Shown here one piece after another: positions 37,414 through 48,215 of a stretch of DNA of 64,000 nucleotides. The position numbers and the translations under genes are program-made. Below the pieces are notes generated by a model. It was not told the DNA's origin, ran no database searches, and saw nothing but the letters and a program-made list of their open reading frames with translations. Position 1 is the stretch's first letter, and each line of letters begins with the position of its first letter. The DNA is from Glycine soja. Taxonomy: Eukaryota > Streptophyta > Magnoliopsida > Fabales > Fabaceae. The stretch spans positions 11,766,204 to 11,830,203 of the forward strand of contig NC_041019.1 in NCBI RefSeq assembly GCF_004193775.1. Direction: 5' to 3'.

Positions 37414-38640
37414 TAGATTTGACATCAAATCACCTAATTGGGAAATTGCCCCATTCTGTAGGGCAAATCAAAGGTCTGCTTGTTCTTGGTTTGTCTAGCA
37501 ACTCACTCTTCGGTCCTATACCAGCATCAGTAGGAAATTTATCAAATCTAAGAGCATTGTGCTTGGAAGGCAACATGATGAATGGGAAACTTCCAAGAAG
37601 TATTGGTCAACTAACCTCATTGGAAACTCTATATCTACTTGATAACAATTGGGAAAGCACAATGACAAATATCCATTTCCATAATCTCTCAAACATATAC
37701 ATTTTCTCTATATCATCTAAAATAAACTCATTTTCCTTCAAAGTGACACAAGACTGTTTTACATATTTTAAGCATTTGTATCTTGTGGAAGTTCGTGGTT
37801 GTCGAGTTGGCCCTACATTTCCTAACTGACTCAGAAACCTAATGTTCTTGTAGGATGTAATCCTAGAAACTGTTGGAATTTTTGGGGAGATACCCCATTG
37901 GTTTTACAAAATCTCCTCCCAAATTTTGGAGCAAGCTCTTTCTCACAACAAAATAAGTGGTCACCTTCCTAATATATAGAACTTCTCTTTCTACTTGGAT
38001 CCTTATGCCATTATCACATTAACCTTGCTTTCAATCAGTTGATAGGCTCAATTCCACTTTGGTCTGGTGTCAGTACTCTTGATCTAAGGAACAACTTGTT
38101 GTCCACAACAATGCCAGCCAATATTGGCAAAGAAATGTCAAATTTGATATTCTTGTACCTCTCAAATAACCACCTGAATGGGAGCATTCCACTATCCTTA
38201 ACTAGGATTCGACATTTGTAGTATCTTTATCATCTAACAATTATTTGACAGGAGCTATACCCGATGAGGTGGGTATGCTAGGATTAAGCATCATTGATCT
38301 ATCCAACAACAGTTTGTCAGGTGGAATTCCAACTTCAATATGCTCTCTGCCTTATCTTTCTATCTTAGAGTTGAGCAACAATAATCTCTCGGCAGGAAAC
38401 TCTGTCGTTAGGAAACAATAGGTTTTTTGGGTCTAGGCCAAGATATATCACCAAAAACCTTCCATTACTTGTAGAGTTACTGTTAAGAGGTAACACAATC
38501 AAAGGAAGCATTCCCGATGAGCTCTATGGTCTACCTTTTCTCCATTTATTGGATTTTGCAGATAATAATCTATCAGGATCTATACCAACATGTTTCGATG
38601 ATATGTAGAGTTTCAAACTGCCACAAACTTACTTCATTAA
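37414..38640 (+). pseudogene. LRR receptor-like protein gene fragment inside the CACTA element
   Basis: Plant extracellular LRR units are readable in several frames: IGKLPHSVGQIKGLLVLGLS, SLFGPIPASVGNLSNLRAL and LPRSIGQLTSLETLYLLDNN. A C-terminal-type region follows ([77 protein letters not shown]). This is the EIX/Cf-like receptor-like protein type. Frame changes and stops occur near 37828, 37855, 37975, 38219 and 38390. There is no signal peptide, membrane segment or kinase. It lies on the strand opposite the transposase remnants, which fits transduplication of a host gene fragment. Confidence 0.85.
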
Positions 38641-38908
38641 TTCAACATAACCATTCATTACTATAGAATAAAAAACCAAATAGCAAGCTAATTAAAACTT
38701 AAATAGTTACAAAATTAGACAAACCAAGTACTGAACTCCACAGTTAGAAAAAGTACCAGTTAAGCAACAACTGAAGGTGCGGCAAGTGTGTGTGAGAGGG
38801 TTAGGGTTTCAGGAGTCAACTGGGAGGGTGTTCAGTAGCGAGGATCTTTGGCGTGGTTGGCAACACGAGCCTAGATCAGCGACCGCGACCAAGAGCAAGG
38901 GTGGATCT

Positions 38909-40073
38909 TGTTGGACAAGTGGCCTCAGTTATCTTAAGAAGAGGGGGTTGAATTAAGATACAAAAACTATTCCCAATTAAAAGTTAACTCTCTTTTTGGA
39001 TTGACACTTCACCCTTAATATGAATTACTCGAAAGACAATTCAAAATAAACTTCTTTAAAGCAAAAGATAAATAGCAATAAATAAAAGAAGTTTAAAGGA
39101 AGAGAGAATTTAAACACATATTTTATACTGGCTCGACCACGCCCTGTGCCTACGTCCAGTCCCCAAGCAACCCGCTTGAGATTTCCACTATCTTGTAAAA
39201 AGCTTTTTACAAACTCTGAACCACACAGGGACATCCTTCTATTGTGTTCAGATATCCTTACAACTTAAGAGACTCTCGATCTCTTAAACAGATCTCTTTG
39301 AATAAGAAGAAGAAGAATTTTCTCTCTTTAAGAGAAGGATATTACAATTGAAGTTCGATCAAGATTCCTTATTGAATTTGCAAGTATTTTGGCCAAGGAA
39401 TATTTTGAGAGTGATAAGACAATTTGATTTTGAGAGGATAAGACAATGTTGTTCAGAAAAACTCTAAGGAATTTCGTATCCCAAGTCACCTATTTATAGG
39501 CCTTTGATGACCATTCAAAAACTTCTTGAACAGTTGTGACTCTTGGGAGTTATTTTTGAAAATTCCTTACTGGAAATCGATTACACAGTTAATTTCTGAA
39601 GAGTTGTGACTCTTCAGACTTGAAATTTGAATTTTTGTGTCTGGTAATCGATTACACAAATGATGTAATCGATTACAAGCTTTTAAAATTTAAATTCAAA
39701 TTTCTAAAAGTTGTTACAAACAGTTTAAACTTCTGGTAATCGATTACATACCTTGTGTAATCGATTACAGGCTTTTAAATTCAAATTCAAAATTTGCAAA
39801 TCGTTTCATAAATCAATTTAGTCATTGGTAATCAATTACATCCTCTGGTAATCGATTACCAGAGAGAAAATATCATATTTTTGAAAAGAATATAGTTCTT
39901 AAAAAACTTTTGTAAAATATTTCCTTTAGCCAAACCGGTGCAGCATCAATTAAGGAATTCTTTCTAGGATCCTATCAACTAAGTACATTGTTCTTCTTGC
40001 ATTTCTGAATTCTTGACTTGAATCGCGCTCATCTTTGGCATCATCAAAACTTCATATCATATATGCTTCTACA
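38909..40073 (+). mobile_element. 1.17 kb solo LTR, copy B of the 11.5 kb family
   Basis: It starts TGTTGGACAAGTGG and ends TGCTTCTACA. It is flanked by GATCT at 38904-38908 and 40074-40078, a perfect 5-bp duplication. Palindromic AATCGATTAC motifs cluster at 39570-39865. The ends and motif content match copy A (11511-13107), which is in the opposite orientation and about 430 bp longer. Confidence 0.93.
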
Positions 40074-41316
40074 GATCTACCGTTGGGCAGGGGCGTGGTG
40101 GTGGCCAACGCCGTTGAACAAGAGCTAGCACTGCCAAAGAAGGAAAGTTTGTGTGCTATGGGTTTGTGTGTTGTTGGTTTGTGTGATATGTGTGTTGTGT
40201 GTTTTTTATTTTTAGTGTCTTTACTGAGTGTGTTTTTTATTTTTATTGTGTGTGTTTTTATTTTTACCAAGTTTGTTTTCATTTTTATTAAGTGTTTTTT
40301 AAGTCTAGGCTTGTTTTAACTTTAGTAAAATTGTTTTCACTTAAGTGTTTTTTTAGTCTTTTAAGCTTGTTTGAACTTTAGTAAAATTGTTTTTAAAGAA
40401 ATTTATTTATTTTTAAAGATAAAATAACAAAAAAATAAGTGTAATTTTTAGAAAATTTAATATTTATAGGTTGTAGCTCGATTATTTTGTCTAACTTTTA
40501 ATTTAAAAGGAGTTTTTAAAGTATAAAAATGAAAGTTAATGAACAACTTCTACTTATTTTTTTAAGTTCTATTTTTTTATTTAACTTATTAGTAGCTTTT
40601 AAGCACAAAAAAAGTTGGGCCAAACAAAACCTAAGGCTATTTCAGTTCCCTAACCTAAAATTATAATTTATTTATTTTTATTAAATTTTTCTAACTTAAT
40701 TATAACTCTATTATATTTATTAATTTTTCTTTAATTTTTTATAACTTTATCAATATAATATTTAATAATTATTTTTATACAAGATAATTAAAAAATTGAT
40801 CTTAATATGTAATATATGAAATTAAAAAATAAAAAAATTGAGTTTGACTCTTTTACATAATCAAGTGAGAGTGGTATCTCAAAAAAAGAAAAATAAGTAG
40901 TTAAGTTGTGCATCAAACGTGAACAAGCACTAGTAACTTTTCATTAATTGTTAACCTTTGGTTATTGTATTTTTTTTGGCCTAAAGTCATATATTAGGCC
41001 TTGATTGGGCCTTATTGTATTTCAATCAATCATTCGTGCATATGTTATCCTAAAGTCATATATTGGGCCTAGATTAGGTTTTAATCAATCATTAGTGCAT
41101 ACGGTACACTAAAGTGATACTGAGCCTTGATTGGGCCATCATTAGTTTATATGAATATGTTACACTAAAGTCATATAGTTGGTCTTATTGGGTTTCAATT
41201 ACACTAAAGTGATATTAGGCCTTGATTTAGTCTTATTAGATTTCAATCAATCATTAGTGTATATGTTACACTAAAATCATATTGGAAAGTGGGGAATGCA
41301 TAAGTTACACATTGAA

Positions 41317-41841
41317 GGCAATTGCTTCATGCACCTAACATTTTTTTTTGTGCACACAGCAAATTATTGTAAATTCCAAAAGTATGTCTGCTAATAAACA
41401 TACGGATTCGCAATCCGTAAGAGTAATCTTACGGCTTCGCAATCTATATACGAATTGGCAATCCGTAACATACGGATTGCCAATCCATATGTACAAATTG
41501 CAGTTTCTTTTAAAAAAATTAAAAAATATTTTACAAATTAATTTAAAATTAATGGCCCATGCAGGATTCAAACATATGATTTTCACGTTATTAGCACGAA
41601 GCTCTAACCAATAGAGGTAATAGGATAATTATGTTATAAAATAATTAATATCGCTATATATAACACTTAAATTTCCAATGAATATTTAATGTACGTATAA
41701 ATTTATATAATAAATTTTATGACAATTAATTTTTATCTAATAATTATTTTGTTTACATATATAATTTGCTAACAATTAAAAAAATTAAAAAAAAAATTGT
41801 TGGGTGCACAAGATAAATGTTGGGTGCACGAAGTAATTGCC
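41317..41841. mobile_element. Mutator-like MITE, 525 bp
   Basis: Terminal inversion GGCAATTGCTTCATGCACCTAACA / GGCAATTACTTCGTGCACCCAACA, with a perfect 9-bp duplication CACATTGAA at 41308-41316 and 41842-41850. A 9-bp duplication is typical of MULEs. Inside are CGGATTGCCAATCCGTA-type palindromes (41400-41485) and a tRNA-Ile-like segment. Confidence 0.9.
41553..41625 (-). other. tRNA-Ile(AAU)-like sequence inside the MITE
   Basis: On the minus strand the segment contains TTGGTTAGAGC (A-box/D-arm), then TCGTGCTAATAACGTGA with an AAT anticodon position, then GTTTGAATCCTGCA (T-arm) and a closing GGGCCA. This matches the layout of plant tRNA-Ile(AAU). The 5' acceptor strand is too diverged to pair, so it is a relic and not a working tRNA. 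Confidence 0.7.
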
Positions 41842-41898
41842 CACATTGAACCTTAATAAATCATTATTGGGCCTTGGTTAATGAATATGTTAAATTAA

Positions 41899-42674
41899 AA
41901 CTTAATTGCAAAATCTGTTTCCCTATTTTGCCTATTGCACTAAATCAGTCTCCCTATTTTTTTTTTCATTCACTATTTGAATCTCGTATATTTCAAAATT
42001 CACTATCTTAGTTCTCAGAGTTGATTTGAACTGTTGACTAACCGTTCACTATAAAAAATGATTGAAAGAACTAGAACCATGGTCCTTGGAGTGAATGACA
42101 GTGCCTTTATCATCACAACCATGTGACCATTTGAATATTTAGTGCAAAATATAGTATTAATATAAGTTTTATGCGAAAATAGTTCAAAATTCAAAGTTTA
42201 TTCTTTTTTAATTTATTATATTTTTATAGTCTTATATATTATCTTTAAAATATAATATATAAGATTAAATTTTCTTTTCACATAAATTAGAATATGTATA
42301 CTTATATAAGCTTTATTTTATATTATATTTTAAATGATAATATATAAGACTATAAAAATATAATAAATTTAAAAGAATAAACTTTGAATTTTGAATTATT
42401 CTCGCTTAAAATTCGTATTAATACTATATTTTGTACCAAACATTCAAATGAGTATTTGAGCGTAGTGCAAATGAGGGTGTTTCGTCCTTCAAGAACTATG
42501 GTTCTAGTTCTTATTCAAACTTTTTTAAAACTTTTATTTCTTAAGAAAACGTTGGTCAACTTTCTAACCCATTCTTTAAAATTGAACAGCGATTAGTCGA
42601 CAGTTAAAAAGTAGGGAGACCAATTTGGTGGAAATAGGCAAAATATGGGAAACCTATTTTTTTGTAATTAAACC
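41899..42674. mobile_element. Foldback MITE, 776 bp, Mutator-like
   Basis: The ends are inverted (AACTTAATTGCAAAA / GGTTTAATTACAAAA). The inversion extends over most of the element, including near-perfect arms at about 42140-42255 and 42325-42450. A 9-bp duplication with one mismatch flanks it (TTAAATTAA 41890-41898, TTAAATCAA 42675-42683). Confidence 0.82.
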
Positions 42675-43571
42675 TTAAATCAAAGTCAATTTGGACTTTT
42701 AGTGAATGCATAAGTTACCCATTGCATCTTATTGGGTCTTCATTAATGCATAAAATTCCACTTACACCATATTGAACCTTAATGAATCATTAGTGCTACA
42801 CTTATGCTTAGTATTTTAAAATACTTAATTTTACAAAATTTGATTAAGACATATTTTCATAATATAAATGGTATTTATTTATTAGAATTTGTAAATAATT
42901 ATATAAAATAAAAAATTATTTTGTATAAAACACAAATCAAAAGACTAATGATAACCATGATTTATTTATCTTAATCAAATAATGTAAATATCGGTCTCTT
43001 AATTTTATTAAAAATCATCAAAGTATAATTAAAAATATCATATAATTATTATGATTTACAAAATAATGAAAATATTTATTTGTTAATTTAAAAATATTAG
43101 TAATATATTAATTTCAATACTTTTCAAGTATAAAACATATTTAAGAATATTATATATTGATTATGAATTATAATAAATTAAAAATTTAGCTTCTTAATAT
43201 TTATAGAAAAATACATTCGGTCGCTAATTCTGTGGCTAGCATCCAAATAATTTTGTCCCATAGTGACCGAAACAGTTTTGGTGGCTTTCAGCATAACATA
43301 GCGACTGAATAATATTCGGTCGCTAACTTCGAGTCCACTTGTCACTAAAATGCTTTTGAATTTATATAAATATCGCGACTGAAGTAGCGACCACGTCTTT
43401 TAGTGATGCTTCACTTCGGTCGCAAATATGGTCGCTGACGCAAGTCAGCCACCAACTATAAGTTCAGTCGCAATTAGCGACAAAAATGTCACGTTGCTAT
43501 TTCGGTCGCTAATTCAATTGGATATTATCGGTCGCTAATTGTGGTCGCTAAACTGTATTTTTCTAGTAGTT

Positions 43572-44965
43572 TTCTAAACCCAATTTGAAGATATTAACCA
43601 AATCCTAATTTTACTATTTGAACCACTTGGGTTTTGACTACAAAGAACACGACCCAGAGAGTTATTGCTCATCGCCTACGTTCTTGATGTTGGCAACATA
43701 TTCTAGTATCTTTTCAACTTTGATTCTTTCAATACCCCTTTGGATGACACTAATTATAGAAATTAATTTAGCGTTGAAGAACCCAACTAGGTTGAAGCAA
43801 TGACAATGGAAGGTGGAACACTAGAAAGTGTATTCGTCTGGGTGGTGGTACTATGGTGCAGCTGAGGTGAAGTCACCCCACAAAAATGATCTTCAGCAAT
43901 GCTGATTCAAAGATGATTCTTTCAAAACCGTTGTCATCCAAAATGCAATGACATTTTTGTACATCATTGTGAGTGTTCAATGACGGTTTTCAAAAAACCG
44001 TCTTTGGACGTAAGTGTTCAACGACGATTTTTGAAAAAACTATCTTTGAAAAGTGCACCCCTCATTTTTGCAACCTCTGTCTCGTGTTCTTTTAGTCTCT
44101 CACACTGACCCTCACCTTCTCATTCCAATCATAATCACAAGAAAAACCAGTGTCACTCACTACTAACCAATAACGCACACCCAACCTCGCCCCAAACCAA
44201 CTCCACCACAACACTCACAGTCCCAGAGAAACCACAGGTCTAGGCAGAAAAGTCGTAGATCTGGTCACCAACATCGTAGATTTGGTCTCCAAAGTTACAG
44301 ATTCGGCCGCTAAAGCTCCATCCGAACCCTACAACTCTCCAGCTCCACCAGTTTGCCATCACCCTCTCCAGTCTTCACCATGGCTAGGTCCTTCCATCAC
44401 CGCTACCTCTTCGAGCCCTTCTCTCTCGAAGTCCTTTCTCTCAAGAGTCAAGATGAGCCACAAGCCACGACCCATGAGCCACTTCTCTTAGGGATGAGCC
44501 CCTGCTCAGACCCTTACTTGCACAAAGCCCGTTCTCGATTCTCGACCGTCACTCAAGTTCTTCAATCTCTATTGAAGTTCTTGAAACCCTAGTCGGATTT
44601 TTGGTGTGTTTATGAATCTCCCTAACTTGAACGTTATTTTTCATTGTCTTTTAACTCTCTTCTCCTATTTTCAGTTCTAATCAAAATCATTTTTCCTTTT
44701 TTTTATCTTCTTGTTTTCCAATACGTGCAGAGACAACACATTCAATCACTATTACAATCTACTAAACAAGGTTCTAATGAAACTTGTTCTAATCTTGTGA
44801 ATTCTTAGTTTTGAACTCTTAATAGTGTGCGTTAATGCTAGTGTAGCCAATGTTGTGTTCTAACTTTTAGCAAGGATAAGTGACTAAAGGGTGCCCAATT
44901 AATAATGGAAATTTGTACACCTTTATCTCTTTCTTATTGTTACACAATTGGTCTCTAGTTATGGA
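43572..44965. other. Unassigned region with palindromic GACGGTTTT repeats
   Basis: Around 43915-44060 the motif GACGGTTTTCAAAAAACCGTC and diverged copies recur. Such motifs resemble subterminal repeats of some legume transposons, which is inference. Cytosine-rich open frames at 44280-44592 have no recognisable product. Confidence 0.45.
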
Positions 44966-44985
44966 AATAAACTTAAAAGTTGCGA

Positions 44986-45318
44986 TGCTTGGTTAGCATT
45001 AACCCAGCCTTGTATGGTTCATCATCTGGTTGGGATAACCCTGGCATCAAAGAGTGGAGGAGAAGAGGCTTTTCGTCTAAGAAGCTATTAATTGGTTTAC
45101 CTTATCATGGATATGCATGGACACTTGTGAACCCTAGAGAAAACAGTGGTGTGGGAGTGCCGACGTCAGGACCTGCCATTACAATGGATGGTTCCATGGC
45201 TTATAAGTTCATAAAGAGTTACATTAGAAGCTTTGGAAATGTTGTTTCACATTACAATGCTACTTTTGTGGTGAACCAGTTCACTGTTGCGTCCACCAAT
45301 GCTAGAGAAGGACAATGA
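44986..45318 (+). pseudogene. GH18 (class V chitinase-like) gene fragment
   Basis: About 110 codons read as the C-terminal half of a plant GH18 domain: IKEWRRRGFSSKKLLIGLPY, HGYAWTLVNP, GPAITMDGSMAYKFIKSYIR and YNATFVVNQFTVAST. The catalytic DxxDxDWE motif lies upstream in the family and is absent here. In legumes such domains occur as chitinases and in front of receptor kinases. The fragment ends abruptly next to copia-like sequence. Confidence 0.8.
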
Positions 45319-45365
45319 TTATTTGCAATGATAAATTTTACAATTGACAATTGATCTACAAAACT

Positions 45366-45645
45366 TTGACTCTTTGATAGTGGTTTTAAACCATATGACT
45401 TATGTATGACTAATATCTCTTTAAAGAACTCAACAAAACTTCTATTTTCAATGTCAGAATTGAGTATGGAGTACATATTATAGTAAAAGGTAAACCCAAA
45501 TAGTTGCAATTAAGAGTCATTTGGGTTTGAAATTAATTCTATGATGTTTTATATGTTCCTAAAATTTATCAAAATCTTTTAAGTGTTTATCAACAGTTGG
45601 AGACAAGCTACAAGGTGTTGTTTAAAGAAAGAAAAAACTAAAATT
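45366..45645 (+). pseudogene. Copia pol fragment (protease to pre-integrase)
   Basis: The reading contains a protease-like FDSG, then after a frame change LFKELNKTSI, VKGK, and DVLYVPKIYQNLLSV followed by YKVLFKE. This is the Ty1/copia protease and gag-pre-integrase order. Stops and a frame shift are present and no LTR is seen nearby. Confidence 0.75.
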
Positions 45646-46079
45646 AAAGATACAAACAATATGGAAGTGATCAAAGTTCGTATGAAAGAAAAGAGCTTTG
45701 CAAAGATCTAATGAGGAGGAGCCATGCCTATAGATGAAGATAAAAGTGAAAGATCATAATAAGAGTACAAAAATACATGTGTTTTGAAGAAACATTATGA
45801 TTAGGAGGAGAATAAAGATATCAATTTTCAAATGCCTGAAAACAACTAGGGGTAACAAATGAATCCATTTATCCACTATCCATCTAATCCATCCACAATA
45901 AATTCATCCAACCATCCATTACAAAAAAAAAAACAAATGGATGGATCCAAATCCATCCATTTAATTTTATTGATGATTAATGATTCATCCATTAATTTTC
46001 AAAATCCAACGAATCCTCTAATCAATACTTAATGGATTAAAATCGATTCAAATTAATAATAAAAGAATTTGTGGGTAAT

Positions 46080-47233
46080 ATTGGACCAACATTGACTAGG
46101 ATTTTTTTCGATCATAGTTGGTTGAGACAATTTTTTGGCAAACATCAGCCCGAATTTTTTGGTCGATAATATTTTTTTCCTGATATTGACTGAAACTATT
46201 TTTCAATTGATGTCGACTGAGGTTATTTTTCGAAAGACGTCAACTTATGATGTTTTTTCAACTAACGTCAATCGATGCTATTTTTCAGATGATGTTGGCT
46301 AGGTTTATTCCGATCGACTTTGGTTAGGGCTATTCCTTGGCCGATGTTGTCCAAAGTTTTTTTTTTGGCTGACTTCGGTTGATGATGTTCTTCAGCCAAT
46401 GTTGACCGATGCTATTGTTCGGGCGATATCGGTTAGGATGTTTTTGGTCAACTTTGGTCTAGGCTATTTTTTGGCGAATGTCGTCTAGACTTTTTTTGGC
46501 CGACTTTGGCTGATGGTGTTTTTCAGCCGACGTCGACTAATGCTATTTTTCAGATAATGTCGGCTATAGTATTTTTCAACCAACTTTATGTGGGGCTATT
46601 TTTTGGTCAATGTTGTCTAGAGTTTTTTGGTCAACTTCAGCTAATGATGTTTTTCAGCTGACACTAGTCAATGTTGTTTCTTGGATGATGCCGCCTAGGA
46701 TTTTTTCAGTCGACTTTGGTCGAGAATATTTTTTGGTTGATGTCTTCCAGAGTTTTTCGACCAATATCGACTGATGAATTTTTTGACCGACATTGGTCGA
46801 GGCTATTTTTGGTCAACGCCAATTAGGGTTTTGTTTCAGTAGATGTCTTCTGAGGCCATTTTTTGGCCAACACCGACTAGGGTTTTTGGTCGACATTGTT
46901 CATGGCTATTTTTTCCAATCGACGTTAGTTCGGGCTATTTTTTGGCCAATGTCGACTAAAAAATATCACAGACTAACATCGTCCAAAAAACCTCTAGTCG
47001 ATGTAGACAAAAAATTGGCCTCATCTAACAATCGATTGAAAAACCCTAGATGATGTCAATCAAAATAGCCTTGATCGTTGTCAATCGAAAAAATTCTAGT
47101 CGATGTCTACCAAAAAACAGTCATGGCCGATGTGTGCCAAAAATCATCATCAGTCGATGTCGACAAAAATGCAACCTTAGTTTATGTCAACTATAAAAAT
47201 CCTAGTTGATGTCAACAAAAAATATTCCCGACC
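46080..47233. repeat. Minisatellite arms of the foldback element, left part
   Basis: Degenerate 30-60 bp units carry TTTTTGGCCGATGTCGACT-like sequence up to about 46955. From about 46960 the inverse form (GTCGATGT...CAAAAAA) takes over. This is a head-to-head inversion that could pair over hundreds of bases. The right part resumes at 55727 after the retrotransposon. Confidence 0.8.
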
Positions 47234-47238
47234 AACAC

Positions 47239-48215
47239 TGATGCAAGCTCCATTGGAGCTTGTAGGCCTAGGATCTTCTTCATCAATGGATTCCTTTGCT
47301 TCTTGGAAGATAAATGGCAGCGGAATGGAGAAGGAAGAGAGAGAGGAGACGCCACTTCAAGGAGAAGATGAGTCTAGAAGAAGCTCACCACCATAGGAGG
47401 CCATGGATAAGAGCTTGGAGGAAGAAGGAGATGAATGAAGGGAGAGGGAGAGAAGAGCACGAAATTTTGTGCTCAAAAGGAGCTCTGAAATCTGAAGTTA
47501 ATATTCAAATGATCAAAGTTCCAAAAAAATACACACACATGACCTCTATTTATAGCCTAAGTGTCACACAAAATTGGAGGGAAATTCAAATTTCACTTGA
47601 ATTTGAAATTGAATTTGTGGAGCCAAACTTTGGAGCCAAAATTTCACTAATTATGATTAGTGAATTTTAGTTATGGTTCAGCCCACTAATCCAAGATCAA
47701 TTACAAGATTCTCCACTAAGTGTGCTTAGGTGTCATGAGGCATGAAAAGCATGAAGGACATGCACAAAGTGTGACTATATGATGTGGCAATGGGGTGTAG
47801 TAAGCAAATGCTCACCTCTCCCTCTAAAATTTAATTGGATTGGGCTTCTACCAATTCAATTAAATTTATTTCCAACCACACACATCAAATATCCACTTAG
47901 TGCATGTGAAATTACAAAACTACCCCTAATACAAAAACTAGTCTAGGTGCCCAAAAATACAAGGGCTGAAAAATCCTATATTTCTAGGGTACCCTACCTA
48001 CAATATGGAGCCCTATATATAAGGACCAAATATAATGACATCCTAGTCTAATATGTACAAAGATAATTGGACCCAACCTTGGCCCATGGGCTCATAAATC
48101 TACCCTAAGGTTCATGAGAACCCTAGGGCCTTCTTCAGCAGCTCTAGCCCAATCTTCTTGGAGCCTCTTGCTCATGGTTCTAGTGATTGGTCCCTTCCTA
48201 GGGAGGATTGCATCA
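47239..48215 (-). repeat. 3' LTR of the young Ty3 element
   Basis: Begins TGATGCAAGC and ends ATTGCATCA on the plus strand. It includes the last roughly 41 codons of the gag-pol ORF (48092-48215). Confidence 0.95.

Larger units (their letters stand above)
40970..42810. repeat. Degenerate tandem array (unit about 70 bp) interrupted by two MITEs
   Basis: Units contain TTACACTAAAGTCATAT, AGGCCTTGATTGGGCC and AATCATTAGTGCATATG in order, repeated about five times over 40970-41300. They continue after each MITE (41842-41890 and 42675-42810). Removing the MITEs restores array continuity, which also confirms their boundaries. Confidence 0.75.
33223..43571. mobile_element. Degenerate CACTA (En/Spm-like) transposon with nested insertions
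   Basis: The left end reads AACTACGCAAAAAAATAG and the inverted right end AACTACTAGAAAAATACAG, like CACTA termini with a changed first base. Both ends carry many GGTCGCTAA / TTAGCGACC subterminal repeats (33240-33650 and 43210-43560), the hallmark of CACTA elements. Minus-strand transposase remnants lie next to the left end. The interior holds an LRR receptor-like fragment (37414-38640), a solo LTR, a degenerate array and two MITEs. No convincing 3-bp target-site duplication is seen, so the ends may be slightly misplaced. Confidence 0.72.
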
